A DNA stretch of 64,000 nt, taken from contig JACKMA010000001.1 in NCBI GenBank assembly GCA_024235635.1, positions 186,001 to 250,000 on the forward strand, in the 5' to 3' direction. Positions 8,351-18,038 of the stretch are shown here, piece after piece. The notes below the pieces were generated by a model that was not told the DNA's origin, did not search any database, and saw nothing but the letters and a program-made list of their open reading frames with translations. The position numbers and the translations under genes were made by a program. Within the stretch, counting starts at the first letter, position 1. Every line of letters starts with the position of its first letter. The stretch is from Zoogloeaceae bacterium (GTDB lineage Bacteria; Pseudomonadota; Gammaproteobacteria; Burkholderiales; Rhodocyclaceae).

Positions 8351-10609
8351 ATGACCGAGCCCACAGACCAATTCTTTGCGCACTCTGGCAAAGCTGTCGA
8401 CCGTACCGATTGGCAACCACTCGCCCTTCACTTGCATAACGTTGGACGAATGGCCGCCGATCGCGCCGCATACTTTGGCTGTAGTGCATGCGGTGAGGCG
8501 ATGGGACTGCTGCACGACGTTGGCAAATACACGGCCGAATTTCAGCTTCGTATCTCAGGCGATGCAGTCCGCGTGGATCACGCGACGCGGGGAGCCATGT
8601 TGGCAGTCGAACGCTACGGCATGCAGGGATACCTCCTAGCCTACGGAATCGCGGGACACCATGCAGGCCTTGCCAACGGGGCGGAAGCCTTAGAGCGCAC
8701 CGCCATGCGGGACCGGCTACGCGATGTTGGACTGCCCGCGCTGCTCGACCAATGGAAACTCGAGATCGAGCTTCCGCAAAAGCCAGCTCTCTCGATGCCC
8801 TTTAAGCCGCACAGTCAAGAACGTGGCAACTTCCAGCTCGCATTCCTGGCACGCATGCTCTTTTCCTGCCTTGTGGACGCGGATTTTCTCGATACCGAGG
8901 CCTATTACAAGGGAGTCGAGGGCAAGGAACCCCTGCGCAATGCCCCATTGCCAACCCTCGGCGAGCTACGCGATCATCTTGACGCGCACCTCGCCCGCTT
9001 TTCGGCGGACTCCGAGGTCAACCGCATACGTGCCGAAATCCTTCGCCATGTGCGCCTGCAGGCCGAGCACGACCCTGGTCTCTTTTCGCTGACGGTACCC
9101 ACCGGCGGCGGGAAAACGCTCGCTTCACTTGCCTTCGCGCTAGATCATGCGATCCGCCACGGGCTACGTCGGGTGATCTTCGTGATTCCATTTACTAGCA
9201 TCGTCGAGCAGAACGCGGCGGTATTCCGGTCGGCCCTCAGCCCACTCGGCGAGCGCGCGGTACTGGAGCACCATAGTGCCTTCGTTGCCCATCCGCCGCA
9301 GGACGAGCCGGAGCATTACCAGGCGCGCGAGAAGCTGCGCCTGGCGATGGAGAACTGGGATGCACCGATTATCGTCACCACCGCCGTGCAGTTCTTCGAG
9401 AGCCTGTTCGCGGCGCGTCCGTCCCAGTGCCGCAAGCTGCACAACATCGCCGGCAGCGTGGTGATCCTCGATGAAGCCCAGACCCTACCGCTCAAGTTGC
9501 TGCGTCCGGCGGTGGCCGCAATCGACGAATTAGCGCGCAACTACCACAGCAGCATCGTACTGTGCACCGCCACCCAGCCGGCCCTGCAGGCGCCCGCCTT
9601 CGAGGGTGGGCTGGCGCAAGACAAGGTGCGCGAACTCGCCCCCGAGCCACCGGGGCTTTTCCGCAAGCTCGAACGAGTGCGCATTCGCCACGTGGGGATT
9701 CTGGACGATGCAGGATTGACGGCGGAGTTACTCCAGCGCGAACAAGTGCTTTGCGTCGTCAACAACCGCCGCCACGCCCGCGCCGCCTATCAGGCGATCG
9801 CTGATCTTCCCGGCGCCCGCCACCTCAGCACATTGATGTGCGCGAAACACCGTAGCGCAGCACTAGCGGAGATCCGCGCAATGCTGAAGCGCGGCCAGCC
9901 CTGCCGGCTCGTCTCCACGAGCCTCATCGAAGCCGGCGTCGATATCTCTCTGCCTACCGTCTTACGCGCAGAAGCCGGCCTGGACTCGATCGCTCAGGCC
10001 GCGGGCCGCTGTAACCGAAACATGGAATGGCCCGTGGAAGCCAGCGAAGTGCTGGTGTTCGGCACTGCCAACCCGGATTGGACGCCACCGCCCGAACTCC
10101 GCCAGTTCGCCCAGGCCGCCCACGAAATCCTTCGCCAAGCGCAGTATCGAACCGACCCACTTTCTCCGGCCAGCATCCAGGCCTATTTCCAGCTGCTGTA
10201 CTGGCACAAGGGCCAGGAGGCATTGGACGGGCACAACCTTCTCGGCCTCGTCCAGAACAGTTCCGTCGACAGCCTGCCTCTGGAAACCCTGGCAACGAAG
10301 TTCCGGATGATCGAGAGCGTGCAGACGCCGGTCATCGTGCCCTATGACGAAGAGGCTCACGACGCGCTGGAAGCCTTGCGCCACGCGGATCGATGTGGCG
10401 GCCTCGCGCGGAAGCTTCAGCCCTACTTGGTGCAGTTGCCGCGGCAGTCCTACCACGCGCTTTGCCAAGTTGGGGCCGTGCAGCCGGTGGCGCTGGAGAA
10501 ATGGGGCGAGCAGTTCATGGTGCTGAGGAATATGGATCTCTACACGAGCGCAGTCGGGCTCAACTCGGATGACCCTACCTTTGTACGGGCTGAGTCGTTG
10601 ATTCTGTAA
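8351..10609 (+). CDS. cas3: CRISPR-associated helicase/nuclease Cas3 (type I-C, with HD domain)
   Basis: Degrades the non-target strand after Cascade binds its target. 752 residues from the ATG at 8351; an in-frame upstream ATG at 8255 adds 32 residues that do not look like Cas3. The N-terminal HD nuclease domain has LLHDVGKY (H55-D56). The superfamily 2 helicase has Walker A TGGGKT (residues 251-256), a DEAQ Walker B box (374-377) and a C-terminal RecA fold with a Q-x-x-GRCNRN motif. All key motifs look intact. It is the first gene of the cas operon; cas5 begins 39 bp later. Confidence 0.95.
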   Translation: MTEPTDQFFAHSGKAVDRTDWQPLALHLHNVGRMAADRAAYFGCSACGEAMGLLHDVGKYTAEFQLRISGDAVRVDHATRGAMLAVERYGMQGYLLAYGIAGHHAGLANGAEALERTAMRDRLRDVGLPALLDQWKLEIELPQKPALSMPFKPHSQERGNFQLAFLARMLFSCLVDADFLDTEAYYKGVEGKEPLRNAPLPTLGELRDHLDAHLARFSADSEVNRIRAEILRHVRLQAEHDPGLFSLTVPTGGGKTLASLAFALDHAIRHGLRRVIFVIPFTSIVEQNAAVFRSALSPLGERAVLEHHSAFVAHPPQDEPEHYQAREKLRLAMENWDAPIIVTTAVQFFESLFAARPSQCRKLHNIAGSVVILDEAQTLPLKLLRPAVAAIDELARNYHSSIVLCTATQPALQAPAFEGGLAQDKVRELAPEPPGLFRKLERVRIRHVGILDDAGLTAELLQREQVLCVVNNRRHARAAYQAIADLPGARHLSTLMCAKHRSAALAEIRAMLKRGQPCRLVSTSLIEAGVDISLPTVLRAEAGLDSIAQAAGRCNRNMEWPVEASEVLVFGTANPDWTPPPELRQFAQAAHEILRQAQYRTDPLSPASIQAYFQLLYWHKGQEALDGHNLLGLVQNSSVDSLPLETLATKFRMIESVQTPVIVPYDEEAHDALEALRHADRCGGLARKLQPYLVQLPRQSYHALCQVGAVQPVALEKWGEQFMVLRNMDLYTSAVGLNSDDPTFVRAESLIL

Positions 10610-10648
10610 GCTCTGGAACCACGCATCTTAAGTACGCACGAGGAATAT

Positions 10649-11323
10649 ATGTCTTTTGGCGTAAGAATCCTGGTCTGGGGTGAGCGGGCCTGTTTCACTC
10701 GACCGGAGATGAAGGTCGAACGGGTGAGCTATGACGTCATCACACCGTCCGCCGCCCGTGGCATCCTGGAGGCGATCCACTGGAAGCCGGCGATTCGCTG
10801 GCACATCGACCGTATCCGCGTGCTCAAGCCGATCCGCTTCGAATCGCTTCGTCGCAACGAGGTCGGCGGCAAGTTGTCCGCCGCCTCGGTAGCCAAGGCG
10901 ATGAAGGCCGGCAGCACCTCGGGGCTCGCGACATACGTGGATGAGGATCGTCAACAACGGGCGGCGACCATATTGCGGGACGTTGCCTACGTGATCGAAG
11001 CCCACTTCGAGCTGACCGCCAAGGCCGGCCCGGACGACTCGATCGGCAAGCACCTGGACATCTTCAACCGCCGTGCGCGAAAGGGGCAGTGTTTCCATGC
11101 GCCCTGCCTGGGAGTGCGCGAATTTCCCGCCAGCTTTGCGCTGCTGGAAGAGAACGCCCCCCTGCCGGACGCCGATCCGTCCCTGGACGCGGTCAAGGAT
11201 CTCGGCTGGATGCTGCACGACATCGATTTCGGCGACGGCATGACGCCGCGCTTCTTCCGCGCCGAAATGCGCGGCGGGGTGATCGAGGTGCCGCCCTGGC
11301 AGGCGGCGGAGGTCAAGGCATGA
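10649..11323 (+). CDS. cas5c: Cas5c (Cas5d), pre-crRNA processing subunit of type I-C Cascade
   Basis: In type I-C, Cas5 replaces Cas6: it cuts the repeat transcript and stays on the 5' handle of the crRNA. 224 residues, typical length. The family opening is clear (VRILVWGERACFTRPEMKVERVSYDVITPSAARGILEAI written in pieces: a Cas5 RRM strand, then the G-rich SAARGILEAI helix). A GAGGA ribosome site lies four bases before the ATG. The last codons overlap the start of cas8c by four bases (ATGA), which suggests coupled translation. Confidence 0.95.
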   Translation: MSFGVRILVWGERACFTRPEMKVERVSYDVITPSAARGILEAIHWKPAIRWHIDRIRVLKPIRFESLRRNEVGGKLSAASVAKAMKAGSTSGLATYVDEDRQQRAATILRDVAYVIEAHFELTAKAGPDDSIGKHLDIFNRRARKGQCFHAPCLGVREFPASFALLEENAPLPDADPSLDAVKDLGWMLHDIDFGDGMTPRFFRAEMRGGVIEVPPWQAAEVKA

Positions 11324-13134
11324 TCCTGCAAGCCCTGGCCCGCTACTACCAGCGCCTGATCGAGCGCGATACCGAAGGCATATCACCCTACGGCTACAGC
11401 CCGGAGAAGATCAGCTATTCGATCCTGCTCTCGCCCCAGGGCGAGATCGTGCAGGTGCAGGACATCTGCGATACCACGGGGAAGAAACCCCAACCGCGGA
11501 TGATGGGCGTGCCCCAGCCGGAAAAGCGCACTGTTGGTATCAAGTCCAATTTCCTTTGGGACAAGACCAGCTATGTGTTGGGCGTCAGCGCCAGCAGCAA
11601 GCGCGCGGACAAGGAGCATCAAGCGTTCAAGGCGCTGCACGAAGAGGCGCTGGCTGAAACCGAGGATCCAGGCTTGAAGGCCTTCCTGTCCTTTATCCGA
11701 AAGTGGGATCCAAATCAGTTCTGCGCGCCGCATTTTTCGGACGACATGCTGGACGCCAACATCGTATTCCGGCTGGATGGCGAGCAGGCGTACCTGCACG
11801 AAAGGCCTGCTGCCCGTGCGATCCGCACGCGCCTTCTTGGTACTGGTGCGGAGGTGGATGACGCCGAAGGCGCCACCTCCGTTTGTCTGGTCCGGGGTGA
11901 GTGCCTGCCCATCGCCCGCCTACATCCGGCTGTAAAGGGCGTCAATGGCGCTCAAAGTTCTGGCGCGTCCATCGTTTCCTTCAACCTCGATGCCTTCAGC
12001 TCGTATGGCAAGAACCAGGGAGAAAACGCCCCGGTGTCGGAGCAGGCGGCCTTTGCCTACACCACTGTGCTCAACCATCTACTGCGGCGTAGCGAACACA
12101 ATCGACAGCGTTTGCAGGTGGGGGACGCCACGGTGGTGTTCTGGGCAGAGGCCGACGACGCCGGTCAGGCAGAGAGGGCCGAATTCACTTTCGCCGATCT
12201 GCTCGACCCCCCGCCCGAGGACGGTCCGGAAGCCGCACGTATCCGTCGGCTGCTCGACGGCATCGCCCAGGGCCGCCCGCTGGATGACATCGATCCCGGC
12301 CTCGCGCCCACGACTCATATGTACGTATTGGGCCTCGCACCCAATGCCTCGCGCCTGTCGATCCGGTTCTGGCAAGTAGATACGTTGGACGTCCTGACCC
12401 GACGTGTGGTCCAGCACCGGGAGGATCTGCGACTGCAGCCCTTGCCCTGGAAGAGCGCGCCGTCGGTATGGCGCCTTGCGCTGGCAACGGCACCATCCCG
12501 GGACGGGCGCGCCAAGAGCGAGGACATACCGCCTCAGCTTGCCGGCGAACTGATGCGCGCGATTCTTACCGGCAGCAACTACCCCGGCAGCCTGCTCGCC
12601 AATCTGGTCATGCGTATGCGTACCGACGGCGACATTTCAGGCGTGCGCGTAGCGCTTTGCAAGGCGGTGATCGCACGCGGCCTGCGCATTCAACTTTCCG
12701 AAGAGGAGATCCCCGTGAGTCTCGACAAACAATCCACTCAGCCAGGCTACTTGCTCGGCCGACTGTTCGCCGTTCTCGAATACGTGCAGCGCAGCGCTCT
12801 CGGCGGACAGGTCAATGCCACGATCCGAGACCGCTACTACGGTGCTGCTTCGGCGACTCCAGCCTCGATCTTCCCGGTCCTGCTGCGCAACACCCAGAAC
12901 CACATGAGCAAGTTGCGCAAGGAGCGCCCCGGCCAGGCGGTGGTTCTGGAAAAGGAAATCCGCGAGGTCGTCGCGGGTTTGCCGGAGCGCTTCCCGCGCA
13001 GCCTGAAGATTGAAGACCAAGGGCGTTTTGCCATCGGCTACTACCACCAGTCCCAAGCCCACTTCTCCAAGCGCGGCGCCGATGGCGACGCGGCACCCGA
13101 ACCCGAGCCTGAAGCCCAAGGAGCGCAGTTATGA
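11320..13134 (+). CDS. cas8c: Cas8c (Csd1), large subunit of type I-C Cascade
   Basis: Large Cascade subunit that reads the PAM and opens the target DNA. 604 residues from the ATG at 11320, which overlaps the cas5 stop (ATGA). The opening MILQALARYYQRL is typical of the family, and the body has the usual Csd1 layout. The same frame is open further upstream inside cas5, but that extension is a shadow. The last 139 codons probably also serve as a separate gene, cas11c. The stop overlaps the cas7 ATG by four bases. Confidence 0.95.
   Translation: MILQALARYYQRLIERDTEGISPYGYSPEKISYSILLSPQGEIVQVQDICDTTGKKPQPRMMGVPQPEKRTVGIKSNFLWDKTSYVLGVSASSKRADKEHQAFKALHEEALAETEDPGLKAFLSFIRKWDPNQFCAPHFSDDMLDANIVFRLDGEQAYLHERPAARAIRTRLLGTGAEVDDAEGATSVCLVRGECLPIARLHPAVKGVNGAQSSGASIVSFNLDAFSSYGKNQGENAPVSEQAAFAYTTVLNHLLRRSEHNRQRLQVGDATVVFWAEADDAGQAERAEFTFADLLDPPPEDGPEAARIRRLLDGIAQGRPLDDIDPGLAPTTHMYVLGLAPNASRLSIRFWQVDTLDVLTRRVVQHREDLRLQPLPWKSAPSVWRLALATAPSRDGRAKSEDIPPQLAGELMRAILTGSNYPGSLLANLVMRMRTDGDISGVRVALCKAVIARGLRIQLSEEEIPVSLDKQSTQPGYLLGRLFAVLEYVQRSALGGQVNATIRDRYYGAASATPASIFPVLLRNTQNHMSKLRKERPGQAVVLEKEIREVVAGLPERFPRSLKIEDQGRFAIGYYHQSQAHFSKRGADGDAAPEPEPEAQGAQL
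12715..13134 (+). CDS. cas11c: Cas11c, small Cascade subunit translated from inside cas8c
   Basis: Type I-C Cascade is known to contain a small subunit made from an internal start within cas8c. Here an in-frame GTG at 12715 (codon 466 of cas8c) is preceded by AAGAGGAG at 12701-12708, a strong ribosome site at a 6-base distance. The product would be 139 residues (MSLDKQSTQPGYLLGRLFAV...), mostly helical and ending in an acidic, proline-rich tail. Size and position match described Cas11c proteins. Expression is inferred, not seen. Confidence 0.72.
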   Translation: MSLDKQSTQPGYLLGRLFAVLEYVQRSALGGQVNATIRDRYYGAASATPASIFPVLLRNTQNHMSKLRKERPGQAVVLEKEIREVVAGLPERFPRSLKIEDQGRFAIGYYHQSQAHFSKRGADGDAAPEPEPEAQGAQL

Positions 13135-14024
13135 CCGCCATCACCCACCGCTATGAATTCGTCTACCTCTTCGACGTCACCAATGGCAATCCCAACGGCG
13201 ACCCGGATGCCGGCAACCTGCCGCGGCTCGACCCGGAAACCAACCACGGACTGGTTACCGACGTGGCCCTCAAGCGCAAGATTCGGAACTTCGTCGCGCT
13301 TGAAAAGGACGACGCTCCGGGCCACGCGATCTACATGCAGGAAAAGGCCATCCTGAACCAACAACACCAGAAAGCCTGGGAAGCTCGCGACATTCCTCCA
13401 GACGCAAAGGATGCCTACAAGAAACTCCCGAAAGATGAAGCCAAGGCCAGGGCAATCACCGCCTGGATGTGCAGCAACTTCTTCGACGTGCGCACTTTTG
13501 GCGCCGTGATGACCACCGGCGTGAACGCCGGCCAGGTACGCGGGCCGGTGCAGCTGGCTTTCGCAACTTCCATCGACCCGGTTCTACCGCTGGAGATTTC
13601 GATCACCAGGATGGCCGTAACCACCGAGAAGGAAGCCGAAGCCCAAAGCGGTGATAACCGCACCATGGGCCGCAAGCACATACTCCCCTATGGGCTGTAC
13701 CGCGCCCACGGCTTCATCTCCGCCAAACTTGCAGAGCGCACTGGCTTTTCGGAAGACGATCTCCACCTGTTCTGGCGTGCCTTGGCCAACATGTTCGAGC
13801 ACGATCGTTCCGCCGCCCGGGGCGAGATGGCCGCTCGCAAGCTGATCGTCTTCGAGCACGAACACCCAATGGGCAACGCACCGGCGCACGTGTTGTTCGA
13901 CAGCGTGAAGGTCGAGCGCGTAAAGCCAGAGGAAGCGGGGCCGGCGCGTAGCTTCGCCGATTACCGTGTCAGCGTGACCGCCGAGGCGCTGCCCCGGGGC
14001 GTCAGCGTCATTGAGCATCTGTAA
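13131..14024 (+). CDS. cas7c: Cas7c (Csd2), backbone subunit of type I-C Cascade
   Basis: Forms the helical filament along the crRNA spacer. 297 residues, normal length. The N-terminus is diagnostic (FVYLFDVTNGNPNGDPDAGNLPR), and the glycine-rich region with MTTGVNAGQVRGPVQL matches Csd2. The ATG overlaps the cas8c stop. Cas4 follows after 21 bp. Confidence 0.96.
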   Translation: MTAITHRYEFVYLFDVTNGNPNGDPDAGNLPRLDPETNHGLVTDVALKRKIRNFVALEKDDAPGHAIYMQEKAILNQQHQKAWEARDIPPDAKDAYKKLPKDEAKARAITAWMCSNFFDVRTFGAVMTTGVNAGQVRGPVQLAFATSIDPVLPLEISITRMAVTTEKEAEAQSGDNRTMGRKHILPYGLYRAHGFISAKLAERTGFSEDDLHLFWRALANMFEHDRSAARGEMAARKLIVFEHEHPMGNAPAHVLFDSVKVERVKPEEAGPARSFADYRVSVTAEALPRGVSVIEHL

Positions 14025-14045
14025 GCAAGAGCACCAGGGCGGTAG

Positions 14046-14675
14046 ATGGACGACGAGCTGATCCCCCTCTCCGCCCTGCAGCATTACCTCTACTGCCCAC
14101 GCCAGTGCGCACTGATCCATGTCGAGCGACTGTGGGCCGAGAACCGTCAGACGGCCGAAGGACGGATTCTCCACGACCGGGCCGACCAGCCCCAGGTAGA
14201 GCATCGACATGGCGTGCGCACCGTCACCGCGATGCCGCTCGCGGCGCCGGAACTGGGTATCGCCGGTATTGCGGACGTCGTCGAGTTCCACGTTGATGGG
14301 TCGGGCGAGACACCTTATCCGGTGGAATACAAGCGCGGACGGCCCAAGGCACACCACGCCGATCGAGTCCAACTCTGCGCTCAGGGTCTGTGCTTGGAAG
14401 CGATGTTCGGACGGGCGGTACCGGAAGGCGCCTTGTTCTACGGCACTACCCGTCGCCGCCTGGTTGTCCCCTTAAATGAAGAAATGCGCGACCTGACCCG
14501 GGAAACCATCCGCGCGACGCGTGCAATGCTGGCCACCGGTCGCACGCCGTTGGCGACCTATGACGCCAAGCGCTGCGACGCCTGCTCGCTGCTCGATCTT
14601 TGCCAGCCACGCCTGCTCGCACGATCCGGCACGATCCAGAGCTGGCTAGAGCAGCAGATCTTCGACGAGGACTGA
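14046..14675 (+). CDS. cas4: Cas4, PAM-selecting exonuclease for spacer acquisition
   Basis: RecB-like nuclease that trims prespacers and selects the PAM side together with Cas1-Cas2. 209 residues. The iron-sulphur cysteines are present: one near the N-terminus (YCPRQCAL) and the CDACSLLDLC cluster near the C-terminus. The nuclease core shows PVEYKRG and a following Q-L-C-A-Q helix. It is a separate gene rather than a Cas4-Cas1 fusion. Confidence 0.95.
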   Translation: MDDELIPLSALQHYLYCPRQCALIHVERLWAENRQTAEGRILHDRADQPQVEHRHGVRTVTAMPLAAPELGIAGIADVVEFHVDGSGETPYPVEYKRGRPKAHHADRVQLCAQGLCLEAMFGRAVPEGALFYGTTRRRLVVPLNEEMRDLTRETIRATRAMLATGRTPLATYDAKRCDACSLLDLCQPRLLARSGTIQSWLEQQIFDED

Positions 14676-14678
14676 AGC

Positions 14679-15719
14679 ATGCGGCGGCAACTCAACACCT
14701 TGTACATAACCACCGAGGGCGCCTGGCTGAAGAAGGACGGCGCCAATATCGTGATGCAGGTTGACGCTGTCGAGCGCGCCAGGGTGCCGGCCCATATGCT
14801 GGAAAGCGTGGTCTGCATCGGCCGCGTTCTGGTCTCACCGCCGTTGCTCGGCTACTGCTCAGAGCAGGGCATCAGCATCAGCTACCTGACGGAAAACGGC
14901 AGATTTCTGGCCCGTGTCGAGGGGCCCGTATCCGGTAACGTTCTACTGCGTCGGGAACAATATCGCCGCAGCGACGACCGCCCACGCTGCGCCGCCATCG
15001 TGCGCAATCTGGTGCTCGGCAAGGTACACAACCAGCGCGCCGTCGTCGCCCGTGCGCTCCGCGACCATGGTGACGGTCTGGCCGACGCTTCCCGCGCCGC
15101 CTTGCGCCAAGCAAGTAAGCGCCTGCAACACGTCCTGGACAAGTTGATGCGCGAACCCGACCCAGACGTGCTGCGCGGGCTGGCGGGCGAAGCGGGTCAA
15201 ACATACTTCAGCATATTCGACCATCTGGTGCGCACCGAAGGCACGGTTCTGCGCTTCAACGGCCGCAGCCGTCGCCCCCCCACCGACCCGGTGAACGCGC
15301 TGCTCTCCTTCCTCTATACGCTGCTGACCCACGACTGCCGTTCGGCCCTGGAAGCCGTCGGCCTCGACCCCGCGGTCGGCTTCCTACACCGCGACCGCCC
15401 CGGCCGACCCAGTCTCGCGCTCGATCTCATCGAGGAATTCCGCCCACTGCTTGCCGACCGCCTCGCACTTTCCCTGCTGAATCGCAGGCAATTGGGGGAG
15501 CGCCACTTCGTAACTCTGGACAATGGCGCCGTGTCGCTGAGAGAAGATGCTCGAAAGACCGTGCTGACGGCTTACCAGGAGCGCAAGCGCGAAGACCTGC
15601 GCCATGCTTTCCTCGATGAGAAGCTTCCGATCGGACTCTTCCCCGCAATCCAGGCCCAGTTGCTCGCGCGTCACTTGCGAGGCGACCTCGACGCCTATCC
15701 GCCGTTCCTATGGAAGTGA
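14679..15719 (+). CDS. cas1: Cas1c integrase
   Basis: Metal-dependent integrase that inserts new spacers at the leader end. 346 residues. Expected catalytic residues are visible: Glu in GLAGEAGQTYF, His in VGFLHRDRPGRP, and Glu in LALDLIEEFRP. A GAGGA ribosome site inside the end of cas4 lies seven bases before the ATG, three bases after the cas4 stop. Confidence 0.96.
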   Translation: MRRQLNTLYITTEGAWLKKDGANIVMQVDAVERARVPAHMLESVVCIGRVLVSPPLLGYCSEQGISISYLTENGRFLARVEGPVSGNVLLRREQYRRSDDRPRCAAIVRNLVLGKVHNQRAVVARALRDHGDGLADASRAALRQASKRLQHVLDKLMREPDPDVLRGLAGEAGQTYFSIFDHLVRTEGTVLRFNGRSRRPPTDPVNALLSFLYTLLTHDCRSALEAVGLDPAVGFLHRDRPGRPSLALDLIEEFRPLLADRLALSLLNRRQLGERHFVTLDNGAVSLREDARKTVLTAYQERKREDLRHAFLDEKLPIGLFPAIQAQLLARHLRGDLDAYPPFLWK

Positions 15720-15729
15720 GGAAGCACCG

Positions 15730-16020
15730 ATGATGGTTCTCGTCAGCTATGACGTCAGTACCCGGGACGCCGCTGGGGAACGGCGACTGCGAAAGGTTGC
15801 CAAGGCCTGCCGCGATCATGGCCAGCGTGTGCAGTATTCCGTCTTCGAGATCGAACTCGCGCCAGCCCAATGGACCATGCTCAAGCAGAAGCTGACGGAC
15901 TTGATCGATCCCGCCTACGACAGCCTGCGCTTCTACTACCTGGGCACGAACTGGCAGCGCCGTGTCGAGCACATGGGCGCCAAAGCCGTCGTCGACCTCA
16001 ATGGACCACTGGTCTTCTGA
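15730..16020 (+). CDS. cas2: Cas2, partner of Cas1 in spacer acquisition
   Basis: Small ferredoxin-fold dimer that holds the Cas1 dimers. 96 residues from ATG 15730 (a second ATG follows directly at 15733). GAGGA at 15718-15722 gives a 7-base spacing. The opening MVLVSYDVSTRD and the central YSVFEIELAP are typical. It is the last cas gene, and the array leader begins right after it. Confidence 0.96.
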   Translation: MMVLVSYDVSTRDAAGERRLRKVAKACRDHGQRVQYSVFEIELAPAQWTMLKQKLTDLIDPAYDSLRFYYLGTNWQRRVEHMGAKAVVDLNGPLVF

Positions 16021-16208
16021 GCCCACCAAGTTGCGAACCTCCAACGGCTCGCGAAAACCCGCAGCGTTCGCAACGAACTTAATCCATTGAAATTTCTCAT
16101 ATTTCCTATTCGACGCTCGCTGTCAAGCCCAAAAGACTGCTGCTAAGTTGGTAGGTTCGCGGAAATCCCAATACTTCCGACGTGTAATCATGCAGTTATG
16201 CTTGCCTG
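16021..16208 (+). promoter_or_regulatory. CRISPR leader
   Basis: The 188-bp stretch between cas2 and the first repeat, noticeably AT-richer than its surroundings (for example 16076-16110). It should hold the array promoter and the signals that direct integration. An 8-bp inverted pair GCGAACCT / AGGTTCGC lies at 16033-16040 and 16153-16160. Leader orientation is supported by the degenerate repeat at the other end of the array. Confidence 0.7.
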
Positions 16209-18038
16209 GTCGCGCCCCTCGCGGGCGCGTGGATTGAAACCCAAACCTCGACAGCCGGCCCCGCACCGCCGCAGGCGTCGCGCCCCTCGCGGGCGCGTGG
16301 ATTGAAACACCGCCGGCGTGCCGTGCTTCCCGGCCTGCCGCAAGTCGCGCCCCTCGCGGGCGCGTGGATTGAAACGGCCAGGCGGGGTTCAGTGCCTCCA
16401 GGTGATGCTCGTCGCGCCCCTCGCGGGCGCGTGGATTGAAACGGCGGAACTGGTGCGGGCGATTCTCATCCGTGGCGTCGCGCCCCTCGCGGGCGCGTGG
16501 ATTGAAACACGCTGAGCCGCTTCCTGGTGCCGTGGCTGATGGGTCGCGCCCCTCGCGGGCGCGTGGATTGAAACTCGGTGATCGATTGGCAGCGCATGGT
16601 GTATTCGCGTCGCGCCCCTCGCGGGCGCGTGGATTGAAACTGCGAGCTCACCAACTACAACCGCAGTGGCGGCACGTCGCGCCCCTCGCGGGCGCGTGGA
16701 TTGAAACGTCGTCCGCCGTGAGTCCGTACAACCCGACGCCGGGTCGCGCCCCTCGCGGGCGCGTGGATTGAAACCCGGCCACGTCGAAGCGGCTCTATGT
16801 CTCCACCCCGTCGCGCCCCTCGCGGGCGCGTGGATTGAAACAGGCGTTGGGCGTCACAGTTGCAGCAGCACATCCGGTCGCGCCCCTCGCGGGCGCGTGG
16901 ATTGAAACCAGATCGATCGTTGGTACGACACGGCGACCACTGTCGCGCCCCTCGCGGGCGCGTGGATTGAAACCAGTGGGCGGCGGCGCCCTGGCGTCTT
17001 TTTAGCGTCGCGCCCCTCGCGGGCGCGTGGATTGAAACTCGCCCTCGACGAGCAGCACCGTCGCGGAAGGCCGGGTCGCGCCCCTCGCGGGCGCGTGGAT
17101 TGAAACTCGGACGGACAGTGTTGGCCGGAGGTCGATCAGTGGTCGCGCCCCTCGCGGGCGCGTGGATTGAAACTCGATCGAGACCTCGAACTTCCCGCCG
17201 ACGCCGGGTCGCGCCCCTCGCGGGCGCGTGGATTGAAACCTCGCTCGCCTGTCGTGGTTCGAATGGTGCCGAGGTCGCGCCCCTCGCGGGCGCGTGGATT
17301 GAAACCCTTCCAGTCGCGCGTCGAAACCCAGGACGCCGGTCGCGCCCCTCGCGGGCGCGTGGATTGAAACGGTCTGTGGCAGGGCGATGGCAACACCAAC
17401 ACCGGGTCGCGCCCCTCGCGGGCGCGTGGATTGAAACGATGTCGGCGGTCGGGCCGAAGATGCTGTTCACGCGTCGCGCCCCTCGCGGGCGCGTGGATTG
17501 AAACGCGCAGGTTGCAGACGCCCTCGCAATAGGACAGCGTCGCGCCCCTCGCGGGCGCGTGGATTGAAACTTGACACGATGCGAGCGGATCGCCGCATCT
17601 ATGGCGTCGCGCCCCTCGCGGGCGCGTGGATTGAAACGCGAACAGCTTGCTCGATTCCTCGTCGAACCCGTTGTCGCGCCCCTCGCGGGCGCGTGGATTG
17701 AAACACGCAGACCTGCGCGGGGGTTGCGCAATCCAGAGGCGTCGCGCCCCTCGCGGGCGCGTGGATTGAAACATGGCAAGTGAATCCGACAAGCAGCGGC
17801 GCGCGAGTCGCGCCCCTCGCGGGCGCGTGGATTGAAACTGGCAGGCGCTCACGCCAGCGGAGGCGATGAGCATGTCGCGCCCCTCGCGGGCGCGTGGATT
17901 GAAACATTTGCAGCACGGTCTGCTCGGCGCCGGGCGGGTTGTCGCGCCCCTCGCGGGCGCGTGGATTGAAACTCCGGGCTGTATGGGCCATCGTTGTCGA
18001 TCCGGTGTCGCGCCCCTCGCGGGCGCGTGGATTGAAAT
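16209..18038 (+). CRISPR. type I-C CRISPR array, 28 repeats and 27 spacers
   Basis: Repeats are 32 bp, begin GTCGCGCCCC and end GTGGATTGAAAC. They contain a perfect 7-bp hairpin CGCGCCC-CTCGC-GGGCGCG that fits Cas5c processing. I located 28 copies. All appear identical except the last (18007-18038), whose final C is T. Spacers are 33-36 bp and all different. The decayed last repeat places the old end at 18038 and the leader at the cas2 side. Long open frames across the array on both strands come from the repeat and are not genes. No spacer was recognised as matching anything in this window. Confidence 0.99.
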
